Positions 8,698 through 17,277 are shown, counted from the first letter of the stretch. The stretch is DNA of 52,225 nt from Nitrospirota bacterium (GCA_015492645.1 WGER01000022.1:1-52225), one strand, 5' to 3'. Program-made: numbers and translations. The notes: generated from the letters alone by a model not told the origin.

Positions 8698-9626
8698 GCC
8701 CTCCTCCTCAAGATCGTTTTCAGTTTTGGGAAATCTCCCACTATACCGTTCGGCAGAAAGATTATTATGAGAATGAGAAGTATACCGAACAGGCTCTGGT
8801 GGGCCGTGCCAATCCGTGGGAGTGACCTTATCAACTCTGCGAGGAGAACCATAATCAGTGCCCCCACTGCAGGCCCCCAGAAGGTGGCAACACCGCCCAC
8901 CATAACCACCATTATGGTAATAATAGAGATATCATGAAGGGCATATACGATCTCAGGATCGATGTATCCCATGTAGTTCATATAAAAGACACCTGCAAAT
9001 CCGGTAAGGATGGCGCTGATCAGAAGGGCCACTGTTTTGTACAGAGTGGTATTAATACCCAGGGACTCAGCGGCATCCTGATCCTCCCTGATAGCAAGAA
9101 AATAATAGCCCAGTCTTGAGTTTACCAGTCTTCGAATCAGAAGAAAAGTGAACACCGCAATGGCAAGGATGATATAGTAATACCAGGTCTTTTCAACCCA
9201 TGTCCTCTTCTGGATCAGTATACCAAGGGTCCCGTTTGTAAACCCACGGAGGTTCTCTGCAGTAACCCTCAGCACCTCACCCATGGCAAGGGTTGCAAGG
9301 GCAAAGAAGGGGCCCCTGAGCCTGAGGCAGATAAACCCTATTATCAGGGCCATCACCCCCACCACCACAATTGAGAGGGGAAATCCCCACCATGCGGAAA
9401 CACCCAACTTAAGATAAAGGATCCCAGCGGTATAGGCACCTGTTCCAAAAAAGGCAGCATGACCGAAAGAGACCTGACCACAGTAGCCTCCAAGGAGGTT
9501 CCAGGCCATTCCTATTACAGACCACATGATTACAAGTATGAGTATATGCATCATGTATGTACTGAGCCCTACAAGGGGTAATAGGGCGAGCAGTATGATA
9601 CCGGCTATCGGAACCAGACCCCTCAT
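8694..9626 (-). CDS. livM: Branched-chain amino-acid ABC transporter permease
   Basis: A polytopic permease of about 310 residues with the LivM motif WNLLGGYCGQVSFGHAAFFG near residue 45 and about nine hydrophobic segments. I chose the ATG at 9626 (MRGLVPIAG) because it overlaps the livH stop as ATGA. The longer frame up to 9722 would run about 100 bp into livH and adds a non-hydrophobic leader. It forms the inner-membrane channel with LivH. Confidence 0.92.
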   Translation of the reverse strand: MRGLVPIAGIILLALLPLVGLSTYMMHILILVIMWSVIGMAWNLLGGYCGQVSFGHAAFFGTGAYTAGILYLKLGVSAWWGFPLSIVVVGVMALIIGFICLRLRGPFFALATLAMGEVLRVTAENLRGFTNGTLGILIQKRTWVEKTWYYYIILAIAVFTFLLIRRLVNSRLGYYFLAIREDQDAAESLGINTTLYKTVALLISAILTGFAGVFYMNYMGYIDPEIVYALHDISIITIMVVMVGGVATFWGPAVGALIMVLLAELIRSLPRIGTAHQSLFGILLILIIIFLPNGIVGDFPKLKTILRRRA

Positions 9627-10552
9627 CCTCCGAGTCTCCTCCTTCTCAGTACCGAGGCTATGCCCCCTGGCAGAAACACAAGGGCGGCCACAAAGATGAT
9701 AAATCTGCCAACCGGTGCCCATCCCATACCCAGGTATGTGGCAGTCATCGACTCAAACACGCCCAGCAATACCCCACCTATGATCGCCCCCACTGTGGAA
9801 CCGAGGCCTCCAAGGATGGTGATCACAAAGGCGATGAGGGTGAATCTGCCTCCCAGTGCGGGATAGAGATAATAGAGTGGTATAAAGAGACATCCTGCGG
9901 CCCCAACAAGGGAGGCACCCAGCCCGAAGGTGAGCAGTTTCATCCTCTCCACATTCACACCCATCAGGAGGGCCGCATCCCTGTCCTGCGCAGTTGCCCT
10001 GATGGATTTTCCTGTATCTGTCCTGGTGAGGAAGTACCAGAGCAGGGCAGTTATAACAACTGCGAAGAGGAAGGAGACGACCCATGGTACTGAGAAGGAA
10101 AGTTCTATAGGTGAAGACCGCCAGAGATCACTCAGATACCATGCATCCGAGGCGTACTCAACAGGTGTGGATCTGTAGTCAGATGTGAACATAATGGTTG
10201 CCAGATTGGAAAGGACCATCCCTATCCCCACTGTCAGGATCACCTGGTTCTCTGGCAGTATTGCCTCAACCCTCAATACAGGGTTAATCAGAAACCTCTG
10301 GATCGCCATACCGAAGAAGAACATCGCCGGGGCCACTATAAACACAGCCAGATAGGGGTCTATATGAAGTAGAGTAAAGAGCCAGTATGCCATATACATG
10401 GCGACCATCATTAACTCGCCATGGGCGAGGTTGATAATCCTCATCACCCCCATAATGAGGGTCATTCCGAGTCCTATGAGGGCATAAAGACCCCCAAGCA
10501 GTATTCCTGCAATGAGGGTCTGTAGGAAGACCTCAACCTTTACTGGATCCAC
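9623..10552 (-). CDS. livH: Branched-chain amino-acid ABC transporter permease
   Basis: A 309-residue inner-membrane permease with the LivH signature LGGLYALIGLGMTLIMGVMR followed by INLAHGEL, and a late motif AFVITILGGLGSTVGAIIGG. The start is a GTG at 10552 preceded by GGAGATAAGG, which overlaps the livK stop region. It ends ATGA with livM. Confidence 0.93.
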   Translation of the reverse strand: MDPVKVEVFLQTLIAGILLGGLYALIGLGMTLIMGVMRIINLAHGELMMVAMYMAYWLFTLLHIDPYLAVFIVAPAMFFFGMAIQRFLINPVLRVEAILPENQVILTVGIGMVLSNLATIMFTSDYRSTPVEYASDAWYLSDLWRSSPIELSFSVPWVVSFLFAVVITALLWYFLTRTDTGKSIRATAQDRDAALLMGVNVERMKLLTFGLGASLVGAAGCLFIPLYYLYPALGGRFTLIAFVITILGGLGSTVGAIIGGVLLGVFESMTATYLGMGWAPVGRFIIFVAALVFLPGGIASVLRRRRLGG

Positions 10553-10561
10553 TGTGTGACC

Positions 10562-11752
10562 TTATCTCCTGTCTCTCCAGCGTGGTATCGGGAAGACATA
10601 CTTCTTGGATGCGTACTTGAGAGGCCAGATGGTCTCGTGTTTCCCATTTATCACCTGAAGCACCAAGGTATCCATAAAGTTCTGGTTCTGATAGCCCTCT
10701 CTGTCTTCAAACTTAACAGGACCGAAGGCCGTCATGAGGTTGGTCTCCTTCATAGCCTTTCTTATCTCCTCAGGTGTCCAGGCCGAAGCCCTCTCAAGGA
10801 CATCCTTTATCACATAAAGGGCTGAGTATGCCTCTGCTCCATGATATGAAGGGTACTTCCCATACCTGGATCTGTACTTCTCGGCAAACTCCTTCGCCCC
10901 AGGATAGGCAACCTGAGGGCTCCAGAGCGTGGCTGTGACCACATACTCAGCGGCATCCTTGGCGTTCTCAATAAACTCCGGGATGGCAAACCCAGCGGCA
11001 CCACCTGCAAATAGTTTCGCATCTATCCTGAGTTCCTTGATCTGCCTCATTAGAAGGGCTGCATCCATTACATAAGATACCATATAGATGAGATCAGGTC
11101 TCTTTGCCTTCACCTTTGAGAGTATCGGTTTGAAGTCCACTGCACCTGCCTCGTATTTCTCCTTCAACACGACCTTCATGCCAAGCCTCTTCGCCTCCTT
11201 TACCATCCCCTCGGCCCCCTTTGTACCGAAGTCAGAACTCTCATATATAATAGCCACTGTCTTCGGCTTGACCACCTCCCTCAGGAAGGACCTCAACCCA
11301 CTGGTATAGTAGGATGCGGTTGGGTTCATCCTGAATACATACCTGTAGTTCTGCTGGGTGATATTGTCAGCGGCACCAGTAACCACAAGATAAGGGACCT
11401 TTCTCTCCTCTGCCACGGCAGCAATCGCCTTTGAACAGGAGGAACTGTATTCGCCAAAGAGCACCGGTTGCTTCTTCACATCGATCAGTTTCTCTGCGAT
11501 AGCCCTGGATATCTCAGGCTTCCCCTGGGAGTCCTCAAACTCAAGTACCACCTTCTTCCCTTTGATCCCGCCAGAGGCGTTTATCTCCTCTGCTGCTATC
11601 TGGTAGGAACGCTTCTCAATCTCGCCGAACTTTGCCTTACTGCCTGTCAGTGGGAGCGGAATCCCGAACACCACCGTATCATCTGCAATTGCCAGGCCAT
11701 AGGAGAGAACTATCAGGAGACAGAGCATCAGAACAAATACAGGCCTCTTCAT
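10562..11752 (-). CDS. livK: Periplasmic branched-chain amino-acid binding protein
   Basis: A 396-residue type I periplasmic binding protein with a clear signal peptide (MKRPVFVLMLCLLIVLSYGLAIA). The mature part begins VVFGIPLPLTGSKAKFGE and keeps GVYSSSC-like (LFGEYSSSCSKA) and NYRYVFRMNPT segments of the family. It is the first gene of the operon, with AAGGAGG 6 nt before ATG and a promoter at 11791-11820. Ligand could be leucine-type amino acids or another small amide; the family is broad. Confidence 0.92.
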   Translation of the reverse strand: MKRPVFVLMLCLLIVLSYGLAIADDTVVFGIPLPLTGSKAKFGEIEKRSYQIAAEEINASGGIKGKKVVLEFEDSQGKPEISRAIAEKLIDVKKQPVLFGEYSSSCSKAIAAVAEERKVPYLVVTGAADNITQQNYRYVFRMNPTASYYTSGLRSFLREVVKPKTVAIIYESSDFGTKGAEGMVKEAKRLGMKVVLKEKYEAGAVDFKPILSKVKAKRPDLIYMVSYVMDAALLMRQIKELRIDAKLFAGGAAGFAIPEFIENAKDAAEYVVTATLWSPQVAYPGAKEFAEKYRSRYGKYPSYHGAEAYSALYVIKDVLERASAWTPEEIRKAMKETNLMTAFGPVKFEDREGYQNQNFMDTLVLQVINGKHETIWPLKYASKKYVFPIPRWRDRR

Positions 11753-11769
11753 AATACACCTCCTTAAAA

Positions 11770-11806
11770 ATGGATTAAACTACTCCATGTATTATAGGTA
11801 ATCCAT
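11770..11806. promoter_or_regulatory. Operator-like inverted repeat in the livK promoter
   Basis: Perfect 8-bp arms atggatta (11770-11777) and taatccat (11799-11806), centre-to-centre 29 bp, bracket the -10 element of the liv promoter and its start region. The symmetry and position suit a dimeric repressor. No regulator gene is next door. Confidence 0.4.
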
Positions 11807-11820
11807 CCTCTTTTTTACAA
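11791..11820 (-). promoter_or_regulatory. Promoter of the liv-acuB-sdh-mae operon
   Basis: On the minus strand TTGTAA (11820-11815), an 18-bp spacer and a perfect TATAAT (11796-11791) lie about 40 bp before the livK ATG. This leaves a leader of about 31 nt with an AAGGAGG ribosome site. The -35 shares bases with the T-tract of the upstream terminator. Confidence 0.6.
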
Positions 11821-11824
11821 AAAA

Positions 11825-11848
11825 CTGAGCACCAACTCTGGTGCTCAG
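11825..11848 (-). terminator. Rho-independent terminator after the FmdB-like gene
   Basis: A perfect 10-bp stem (ctgagcacca / tggtgctcag) with loop actc is followed on the minus strand by TTTTTTG. It ends the small zinc-ribbon transcript coming from 12039 and insulates the liv operon. Confidence 0.85.
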
Positions 11849-11874
11849 CCTTACAGTTATGGAGACAATCCTAC

Positions 11875-12039
11875 TCAGGACTTCTTGGAGGTGACGGCAT
11901 AAAACGGTGACAGTACCGGTTTCACCTTGTCTTCATTGCATTTTGGACATACCACCTTCGTTTCTTCCCTCTCCTTTACTGACATAACCCTTGTGAAGGT
12001 CTCCCCACACTTTTCACACCTAAACTCATATACAGGCAT
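11875..12039 (-). CDS. FmdB-family zinc ribbon protein
   Basis: A 54-residue protein beginning MPVYEFRCEKCGETFTRVM and with a second CPKC pair, the CxxC...CxxC zinc ribbon of the FmdB/putative regulatory family. I chose the ATG at 12039, which has AGGAGGTG 5 nt upstream; a longer frame to 12123 adds an unlikely leader. Function of this family is unproven. A paralogue lies at 12685-12888. Confidence 0.8.
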   Translation of the reverse strand: MPVYEFRCEKCGETFTRVMSVKEREETKVVCPKCNEDKVKPVLSPFYAVTSKKS

Positions 12040-12143
12040 CTCACACCTCCTCACCGGTGTCTGGAATGGACCTGCAATGAGTCTATCTCTATTATAATCC
12101 AAAGACCTTTCAGGAGTCTCCATAATCTCCGTAGATTGCCGAT

Positions 12144-12225
12144 ATAAATGGGTACTTTTACGGCAGGGATTCTCTGAAAAATCAGAGATTTTGTGGAGAC
12201 ATCTGCCGTAAAAAACCTCATTTAT
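12144..12225. repeat. 82-bp nested palindromic element
   Basis: Left arm 12144-12166 (ataaatgggtacttttacggcag) and right arm 12203-12225 are inverted copies with about 19 of 23 matching bases, including the perfect core ttttacggcag. Inside is a second hairpin (tctctga, aaaa, tcagaga; 12171-12188). No coding potential. It lies between the FmdB-like start and tRNA-Val. It could be a small inverted-repeat element or a structured leader of the FmdB-like gene, which begins 105 bp away. Confidence 0.6.
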
Positions 12226-12253
12226 AACGGTAAATTTGCATGATCCATCTCCT

Positions 12254-12284
12254 TTGGAAAAAGGGCAGAGGATTTTATTATAAT
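12254..12284 (+). promoter_or_regulatory. Promoter of tRNA-Val
   Basis: TATAAT at 12279-12284 lies 8 nt before the mature tRNA 5' end, with TTGGAA at 12254-12259 (19-bp spacer). Placement is right for a stable RNA promoter; the -35 is only a partial match. Confidence 0.5.
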
Positions 12285-12292
12285 AACACTGC

Positions 12293-12368
12293 GGGCGGAT
12301 AGCTCAGGTGGGAGAGCGCTGCCCTTACAAGGCAGAGGTCACAGGTTCGAGTCCTGTTCCGCCCACCA
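12293..12368 (+). tRNA. tRNA-Val (anticodon UAC)
   Basis: A 76-nt cloverleaf: acceptor GGGCGGA pairs with TCCGCCC, the D-arm has AGCTCAGGTGGGAGAGC, the anticodon stem CTGCC/GGCAG encloses CTTACAA (anticodon TAC), and the T-arm ACAGG TTCGAGT CCTGT is perfect. The 3' CCA is encoded. Confidence 0.96.
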
Positions 12369-12374
12369 ATCACC

Positions 12375-12399
12375 TACCCCGTGGTAAGATCACGGGGTA
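12375..12399 (+). terminator. Hairpin after tRNA-Val
   Basis: A perfect 9-bp stem (taccccgtg / cacggggta) with a 7-nt loop begins 6 nt after the tRNA CCA. No T-run follows, so it may be a processing or stabilising hairpin and not a strong intrinsic terminator. Confidence 0.5.
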
Positions 12400-12462
12400 T
12401 CTATGAAAATATTCGGAACAGAGCGACCACTGGAAGAACCACGGATTTCACCTACACCTCCA

Positions 12463-12620
12463 GTGGCAAATGTGAGGGGTTCATCCATTGGTGAATAAGG
12501 TTAAAGGAGGCGGGCAGTGCTGTCTGTTGCCCATCGCCTATTGCCTCTTGCTTTCTCTGTCCGAACCAGCACTGCCCGTCTGACAAATCTGTTCACATAA
12601 ATCCTGTTCTGACAGAGGAA
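12463..12620 (-). repeat. Dispersed repeat, copy 2 (best preserved)
   Basis: This copy has clean inverted arms cgggcagtgctg (12511-12522) and cagcactgcccg (12567-12578) within about 158 bp shared with copy 1 (1677-1834). Its right part, read in reverse complement (aacaggatttatg, tgtcag-cgggcagtgctggttcgga), matches copy 3 at 35967-36017. It lies about 95 bp after tRNA-Val. No coding capacity is seen. Confidence 0.8.
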
Positions 12621-12684
12621 ATATTAAGTCCTTTCTTGATTTTATAGGGGCTACTGAGCAGACCGCTCAGCAGGAGGAAGGACC

Positions 12685-12888
12685 TCATGTTGGGCCAGCA
12701 ATACCACTGCCGGAGGAGTAGTTGCCCTGAACGGTTGGCCCAAAGGAACAGGCAAAGGCAGACAGCATCTTCTTCACCTTACTTGAACCGCAGTGGGGAC
12801 ATGTGGTATCCTTTTCTGTGGCTCCCATCTTCTGCAATAGGGTAAACTCACGGTTGCATTCTTCACATCTATACTCATATATCGGCAT
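12685..12888 (-). CDS. FmdB-family zinc ribbon protein
   Basis: A 67-residue protein starting MPIYEYRCEECNREFTLLQ with a second pair CPHC, then a Gly/Ser-rich tail (NYSSGSGIAGPT). Same family as the gene ending at 11875. An AAAGGAGG site precedes the start. It is divergent from the response regulator gene at 12957, with 68 bp between them. Function unknown. Confidence 0.82.
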   Translation of the reverse strand: MPIYEYRCEECNREFTLLQKMGATEKDTTCPHCGSSKVKKMLSAFACSFGPTVQGNYSSGSGIAGPT

Positions 12889-12956
12889 GAGATACCTCCT
12901 TTTTGGAAAGTTTCTATACTTTTAAACTATAATACAGGGGAGGAGATTTTTTCAAG

Positions 12957-13565
12957 ATGGACTTATTGCTTGTCAGCAGTGACCCCAAAACAGTGGAGTT
13001 CTTCAGGGATCTACTCCAGCAGGATGGACATACACTCCTTGTGAAGTCTGATATAGGCAGTTCCCTGAGGGCATCAAAGGACGGGCAGACTGTGATTATA
13101 GACTGCCACCTGAGTGATGGCACCAACCTCGATTGCTTAGAAGACATCCAGAGCCTCAACAATGACATCATAGCAATAGTAATCACTGAAGAGGGGGATG
13201 TGAAGGGACGGAAAGAGGCTTACAGGAGAGGCGCTTTTTTTTGTCTTGAGAGGCCTCTTGACAGGGAGGAGGCCTCAAGGGTCCTTTATAACTCCCTTTT
13301 ACTCAGGCACCTGAAGGAAGAACTGACGAAACTTGAGAACCTCACCATTGAAGGACTCCTGAGACGGAGGCTTGGGCGTCACTTGGAGAGGATAAAGGAA
13401 CTGCCACAGGTCTCGCTGTATGAGACCGTGATGTCGGAGGTGGAAAAGGCCCTGATGAGGATCGCGCTTGAGAGCACGAAAGGGAACAAGTCTGAGGCGT
13501 CAAAACTGCTGGGCATGAACAGGAACACCCTCAGAAATAAATTAAAAAGGTACAGGATGAACTGA
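12957..13565 (+). CDS. Response regulator: receiver plus Fis-type HTH
   Basis: A 202-residue protein. Residues 1-115 are receiver-like: one acidic residue (D9) where most have two, phosphoacceptor D49 in VIIDCHLSDG, and ERP at about residue 94 where a KP is normal. Residues about 150-202 are a Fis-family helix-turn-helix (SEASKLLGMNRNTLRNKLKR). The layout resembles RegA/ActR-type regulators. It has a GGGGAGGAG ribosome site and a TATAAT at 12928-12933. The missing Lys and acidic partner make normal phosphorylation doubtful. No kinase is adjacent. Confidence 0.85.
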   Translation: MDLLLVSSDPKTVEFFRDLLQQDGHTLLVKSDIGSSLRASKDGQTVIIDCHLSDGTNLDCLEDIQSLNNDIIAIVITEEGDVKGRKEAYRRGAFFCLERPLDREEASRVLYNSLLLRHLKEELTKLENLTIEGLLRRRLGRHLERIKELPQVSLYETVMSEVEKALMRIALESTKGNKSEASKLLGMNRNTLRNKLKRYRMN

Positions 13566-13566
13566 A

Positions 13567-14595
13567 ATGGGGTTTCAGTATCTGAGGAAACTGCCCGACC
13601 CAGAAGAGGTGATCCACCAGATGCCCCTGGAAGGGCATCTGAAGGCCCTGAAGGCAGAAAGAGACAGGCAGATCAAGGCTGTATTTGAGAGACGGTCTGA
13701 CAGATTCCTCCTCCTCATAGGACCCTGTTCTGCCCATGATGAGGATGCGGTCTGTGAGTATGTGAACCGTCTCGCCAGGCTTCAGGAAGAAGTGAAAGAT
13801 CGCCTGATACTGGTGCCCAGGATTTACACAAACAAGCCAAGGACGACAGGGCTCGGCTACAAGGGGATGCTTCATCAGCCCAACCCTCTTGAGGAGCCCA
13901 AGATCCTTGAAGGGGTCTACGCAATAAGGAGACTCCACCTGAGGGCTCTCAGGGAGTCTCACCTCACAGCAGCAGACGAGATGCTCTATCCCAGCAATTA
14001 CCCATACTTAGAGGACCTCCTCAGTTATGTGGCCGTTGGGGCGAGGTCAGTGGAAAATCAGGAACACAGGCTCACTGCCAGTGGGTTTGATGTGCCGGTG
14101 GGAATGAAGAATCCCACAAGTGGTGACATAGAGGTGATGTTGAACTCGATCCAGGCCGCACAGTCACCCCATGTCTTCAGTTACAAGGGCTGGGAGGTGA
14201 AGACCACCGGGAACCCCTATGCCCACGGTATACTCCGTGGAGCGGTAAACCAGTATGGGCAGAACATACCCAACTATCACTATGAAGACCTGGTGCGGGT
14301 CTCAGAGGCGTATCTCAAAAGGAACCTCGCCAACCCCACCATTGTTGTGGATACAAACCATGCCAATTCCAACAAGGACTATCTCCAGCAGCCCAGGATT
14401 GCGATGGAGGTACTCCGGAGCAGGCAATACAACCCCACACTCAAGGAACTCGTGAGGGCTCTCATGATCGAGAGTTTCCTTGAAGACGGCTCACAGCCAC
14501 CCGACGGTGGCAGGTTCGGCTGCTCCATTACTGACCCCTGTCTTGGGTGGCAGAAGACAGAGGCCCTGGTCAGAGAGATCGCCGAAAGGGTGTGA
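13567..14595 (+). CDS. aroG: 3-deoxy-D-arabino-heptulosonate 7-phosphate (DAHP) synthase, class I
   Basis: First step of the shikimate pathway: phosphoenolpyruvate plus erythrose 4-phosphate to DAHP. The 342-residue protein matches AroF/G/H: LLIGPCSAHDEDAV, PRTTGLGYKGML, VGARSVENQEHR, KNPTSGDIEV, VDTNHANSNKD and the late GCSITDPCLGW. It follows the response regulator by one base and so is probably co-transcribed. Its stop abuts the stop of the convergent kinase with no spacer. Which amino acid inhibits it cannot be read. Confidence 0.95.
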   Translation: MGFQYLRKLPDPEEVIHQMPLEGHLKALKAERDRQIKAVFERRSDRFLLLIGPCSAHDEDAVCEYVNRLARLQEEVKDRLILVPRIYTNKPRTTGLGYKGMLHQPNPLEEPKILEGVYAIRRLHLRALRESHLTAADEMLYPSNYPYLEDLLSYVAVGARSVENQEHRLTASGFDVPVGMKNPTSGDIEVMLNSIQAAQSPHVFSYKGWEVKTTGNPYAHGILRGAVNQYGQNIPNYHYEDLVRVSEAYLKRNLANPTIVVDTNHANSNKDYLQQPRIAMEVLRSRQYNPTLKELVRALMIESFLEDGSQPPDGGRFGCSITDPCLGWQKTEALVREIAERV

Positions 14596-17277
14596 TCACC
14601 ACCCCTTGATCAACTCTAAGATGTCCTCCTTTTTGAAGGGCTTTCTCAGGACCCTCACATTTGGCCTCTGCTGAAGACGGAATATCTCCTCACCTTCTGC
14701 ATAACCGGTACAGATCACAATCCTCTGGGATGGGTTGGCCTCCAGGATCCCGGTTACCATAGCCTCTCCTGAGATATCGGGCATCACCCAGTCCACGACC
14801 AGAAGGTCATACCCCTGTGGATTCATTCTGTACTCCTGGAGGGCATCAGATGGTCTGGAGAACTCCTTCACCTGCCAGCCTTCCTCTCTGAAATAAAACC
14901 CGAGTATATCCCTCACCACTTCCTCGTCTTCCACTATCATCACAGAGCCTGTCCTGAGAATCCTCTGAACCTCACCTGCGGGGCCTGAATCAGTGGTCCG
15001 CTCCTCAGAGTGTGGAAGGAGGATCACTATCTCGGTACCCCTGCCTTCTTCTGTCCAGAGGTCAATACAGCCTCCATGGGCCTGCACTATGGAGTGGACC
15101 ACCGCGAGTCCAAGGCCTGTCCCCTCAGGCTCCTTGGTGGTGAAGAACGGGTCAAACAAACGTGGCAGGGCCTCTGCAGGGATACCGGTACCGTTGTCTT
15201 CCACAGAAAACCACACATACCCTTCTGAACGGCCCTCCGACTCAAGCACACACCTGTAGGGCCTGCCAGTAAGACAGGGCCTCTCTGACCGCCCCGTCTT
15301 TATCAGTATTCTGCCACCTTCTCTCGGAACCGCATCCCTCGCGTTCACCACTAAGTTCAGCAGTACCTGATATAACTGGCCCCTGTCTGCCATGCACCAG
15401 AGGTGTTCCTCTGCAAGCGCGGTCTCAATTTCTATGTTCTCCTCCACCATCCTCCTGATGGTGGAAAGGGACTCCCTCACAAAACCGTTCAATTCAACTG
15501 GGCTCATTGAGATGGTGGACCTCCTGCCGAGGATGAGTATCTGGTTGGTGAGGTCCCTCGCCCTCTCGGTCACAGCGATGATCCTATCGACATAGGGCCT
15601 CAGGGGGTCATCCACCCTCTTCTGGAGGAGTTCGGCAAACCCCATTATCCCCTGCAGCATGTTGTTGAAGTCATGGGCGATACCTGCTGCAAGGGTGCCC
15701 AGTGCCTCCATCTTCTGGGCCTGAAATAGTTGCTCTCTCAGGGCCTCTCTTTCCCTCTGGAGCCTCCTCAACTCTGTTATGTCCGTCATGGTGATGTTCA
15801 CCTTCAGTGGTATCCCTTTTTCATCCCTCAGCAGCACAGCCTTCACAAGGGCAACCACCTCTCCTCCCCCACTCCGCCTCAGACGGAGTTCTGTCTTACA
15901 GTGGCCCCTCTGAAGGAGTTCACCACACCTGGATTCATATACCTCGCTGGACTCACCAGAGAGTAGGTCTACAAAGGCCCTGCCCAGCAACTCAGGGGCC
16001 TCGAGGCCAAGGACCTTCAGTGTCGTCTCGTTACACTCTATCACCTTGCCCTCCATACTGAGCGACAGCATCATTGTGGGTGCACTGTGGTAAAGGAGCC
16101 TGTACCTCCTCTCTGACTCCTCAAGTCTCTTCTGGAGTTTCACCTTCTCGGTCACATCCGATATCGTCTCCACCACGGCCTTCACCTCACCCTCTTCGTC
16201 CTTTAATGGATAGGCGTTCGTCTCCACATAGATAGGGGTTCCGTTCTTCTGTCTGTGGATGTGAAGACTGCTGTGGTGCCGGCCGTCCTGGTATGCCTTT
16301 CTTACGGTACAGTCCTCGCCCTTCTCATAGCATGGCCTGGTGAACTGATGGGAGACCTCGTAGCAGGGGCTGCCTATCACATCCTGAAGAGGCATCTTTA
16401 CCTGTCTGAGGAACCCCCTGTTTGCCATTAATATCCTCATCTTGGGGTCAATCACGAGTACGGCATCACCTATCCCCTCCAGCACGGATCGGAGAAATGC
16501 CTCTGACTCCTTCAGTTTCCTCTCCTTTTCCTTCAACTCTGTCACATCCTTGATCACCTCCACCACCGCCTCCACCTCACCTTCAGCGTCCAGCACGGGG
16601 TAGAAGACCCTTTCTATGTACCGATCCTTACCGTCACGACCCATGACCCTCTTCTCCTCCCACACAGGTGATCTGTTACGGATCGCCTCCCCGAGCCTGC
16701 ACCCCTCGCAGACATCCCCCCTCTGGTGTACCACCTCGTAGCAGTGTCTGCCTGCAGCCTCCGAAGAACTCACACCAACCAGTCTCTCTGCCTCGGGATT
16801 CAGGTACCTGAAGGTGTAGTCCCTGTTCAGGACCAGTATGGGAAAGGGACTGAACTGAAGCACCCCTTTCAAGGTCTTCCTGCTGTTTCTGTATCGTCGT
16901 TCAAGGTCCTTGTTCTTGGTGACATCACAGACGGTGTGGAGATAATAACCATCTCCTTCTCCACTTAAAGGGACCACCGTGACGGAGAGGTGTCTCTTCA
17001 GGAAGGGCTCATAAAACACAGCCTTTGCCTCGGTCTCACCGGCCCTGGTGAAAGGGCAGTACTCAGGGGGGGTCTCGGTGCCGTGGAAGAGTTCATAACA
17101 GGGCCTGCCGACCATCTGTCCGGACTCAAGCCCCAGAAGGCCCGCCGCAGGCCTGTTGGCCCTCAGTATCCTCTGATTACTGTCTAAGAGAAGGACCCCC
17201 TCTTTGAGGTTGTCAATGATCAGCCTCCACTCATCAGCAACCCTCTGGAGGCATTCTGGTTGCCCTTCATCAGCCAT
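14596..17277 (-). CDS. Hybrid sensor histidine kinase, four PAS domains and receiver
   Basis: An 893-residue protein with no membrane segment, so probably cytosolic. PAS-like units lie at about 13-125, 132-250, 258-378 and 388-505. The H-box is AGIAHDFNNML (H535). The ATPase part shows LLNLVVNARDAV, DNGTGIP and GTGLGLAVV. A receiver at about 778-893 has LLVVDWVMPD (D829) and RKPF. The first three PAS units carry Cys/His strings (CYEVVHQRGDVCEGC; CYEVSH...CYEKGEDC) that could bind metal or sense redox. Promoter at 17284-17312 places transcription start on or next to the ATG. Confidence 0.93.
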   Translation of the reverse strand: MADEGQPECLQRVADEWRLIIDNLKEGVLLLDSNQRILRANRPAAGLLGLESGQMVGRPCYELFHGTETPPEYCPFTRAGETEAKAVFYEPFLKRHLSVTVVPLSGEGDGYYLHTVCDVTKNKDLERRYRNSRKTLKGVLQFSPFPILVLNRDYTFRYLNPEAERLVGVSSSEAAGRHCYEVVHQRGDVCEGCRLGEAIRNRSPVWEEKRVMGRDGKDRYIERVFYPVLDAEGEVEAVVEVIKDVTELKEKERKLKESEAFLRSVLEGIGDAVLVIDPKMRILMANRGFLRQVKMPLQDVIGSPCYEVSHQFTRPCYEKGEDCTVRKAYQDGRHHSSLHIHRQKNGTPIYVETNAYPLKDEEGEVKAVVETISDVTEKVKLQKRLEESERRYRLLYHSAPTMMLSLSMEGKVIECNETTLKVLGLEAPELLGRAFVDLLSGESSEVYESRCGELLQRGHCKTELRLRRSGGGEVVALVKAVLLRDEKGIPLKVNITMTDITELRRLQREREALREQLFQAQKMEALGTLAAGIAHDFNNMLQGIMGFAELLQKRVDDPLRPYVDRIIAVTERARDLTNQILILGRRSTISMSPVELNGFVRESLSTIRRMVEENIEIETALAEEHLWCMADRGQLYQVLLNLVVNARDAVPREGGRILIKTGRSERPCLTGRPYRCVLESEGRSEGYVWFSVEDNGTGIPAEALPRLFDPFFTTKEPEGTGLGLAVVHSIVQAHGGCIDLWTEEGRGTEIVILLPHSEERTTDSGPAGEVQRILRTGSVMIVEDEEVVRDILGFYFREEGWQVKEFSRPSDALQEYRMNPQGYDLLVVDWVMPDISGEAMVTGILEANPSQRIVICTGYAEGEEIFRLQQRPNVRVLRKPFKKEDILELIKGW

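Noticed and set aside
11875-12123. Long start for the FmdB-like gene at 12123
   Set aside because: The ATG at 12039 has a strong ribosome site and matches the paralogue start MPIYEYRCEEC; the extension has no counterpart.
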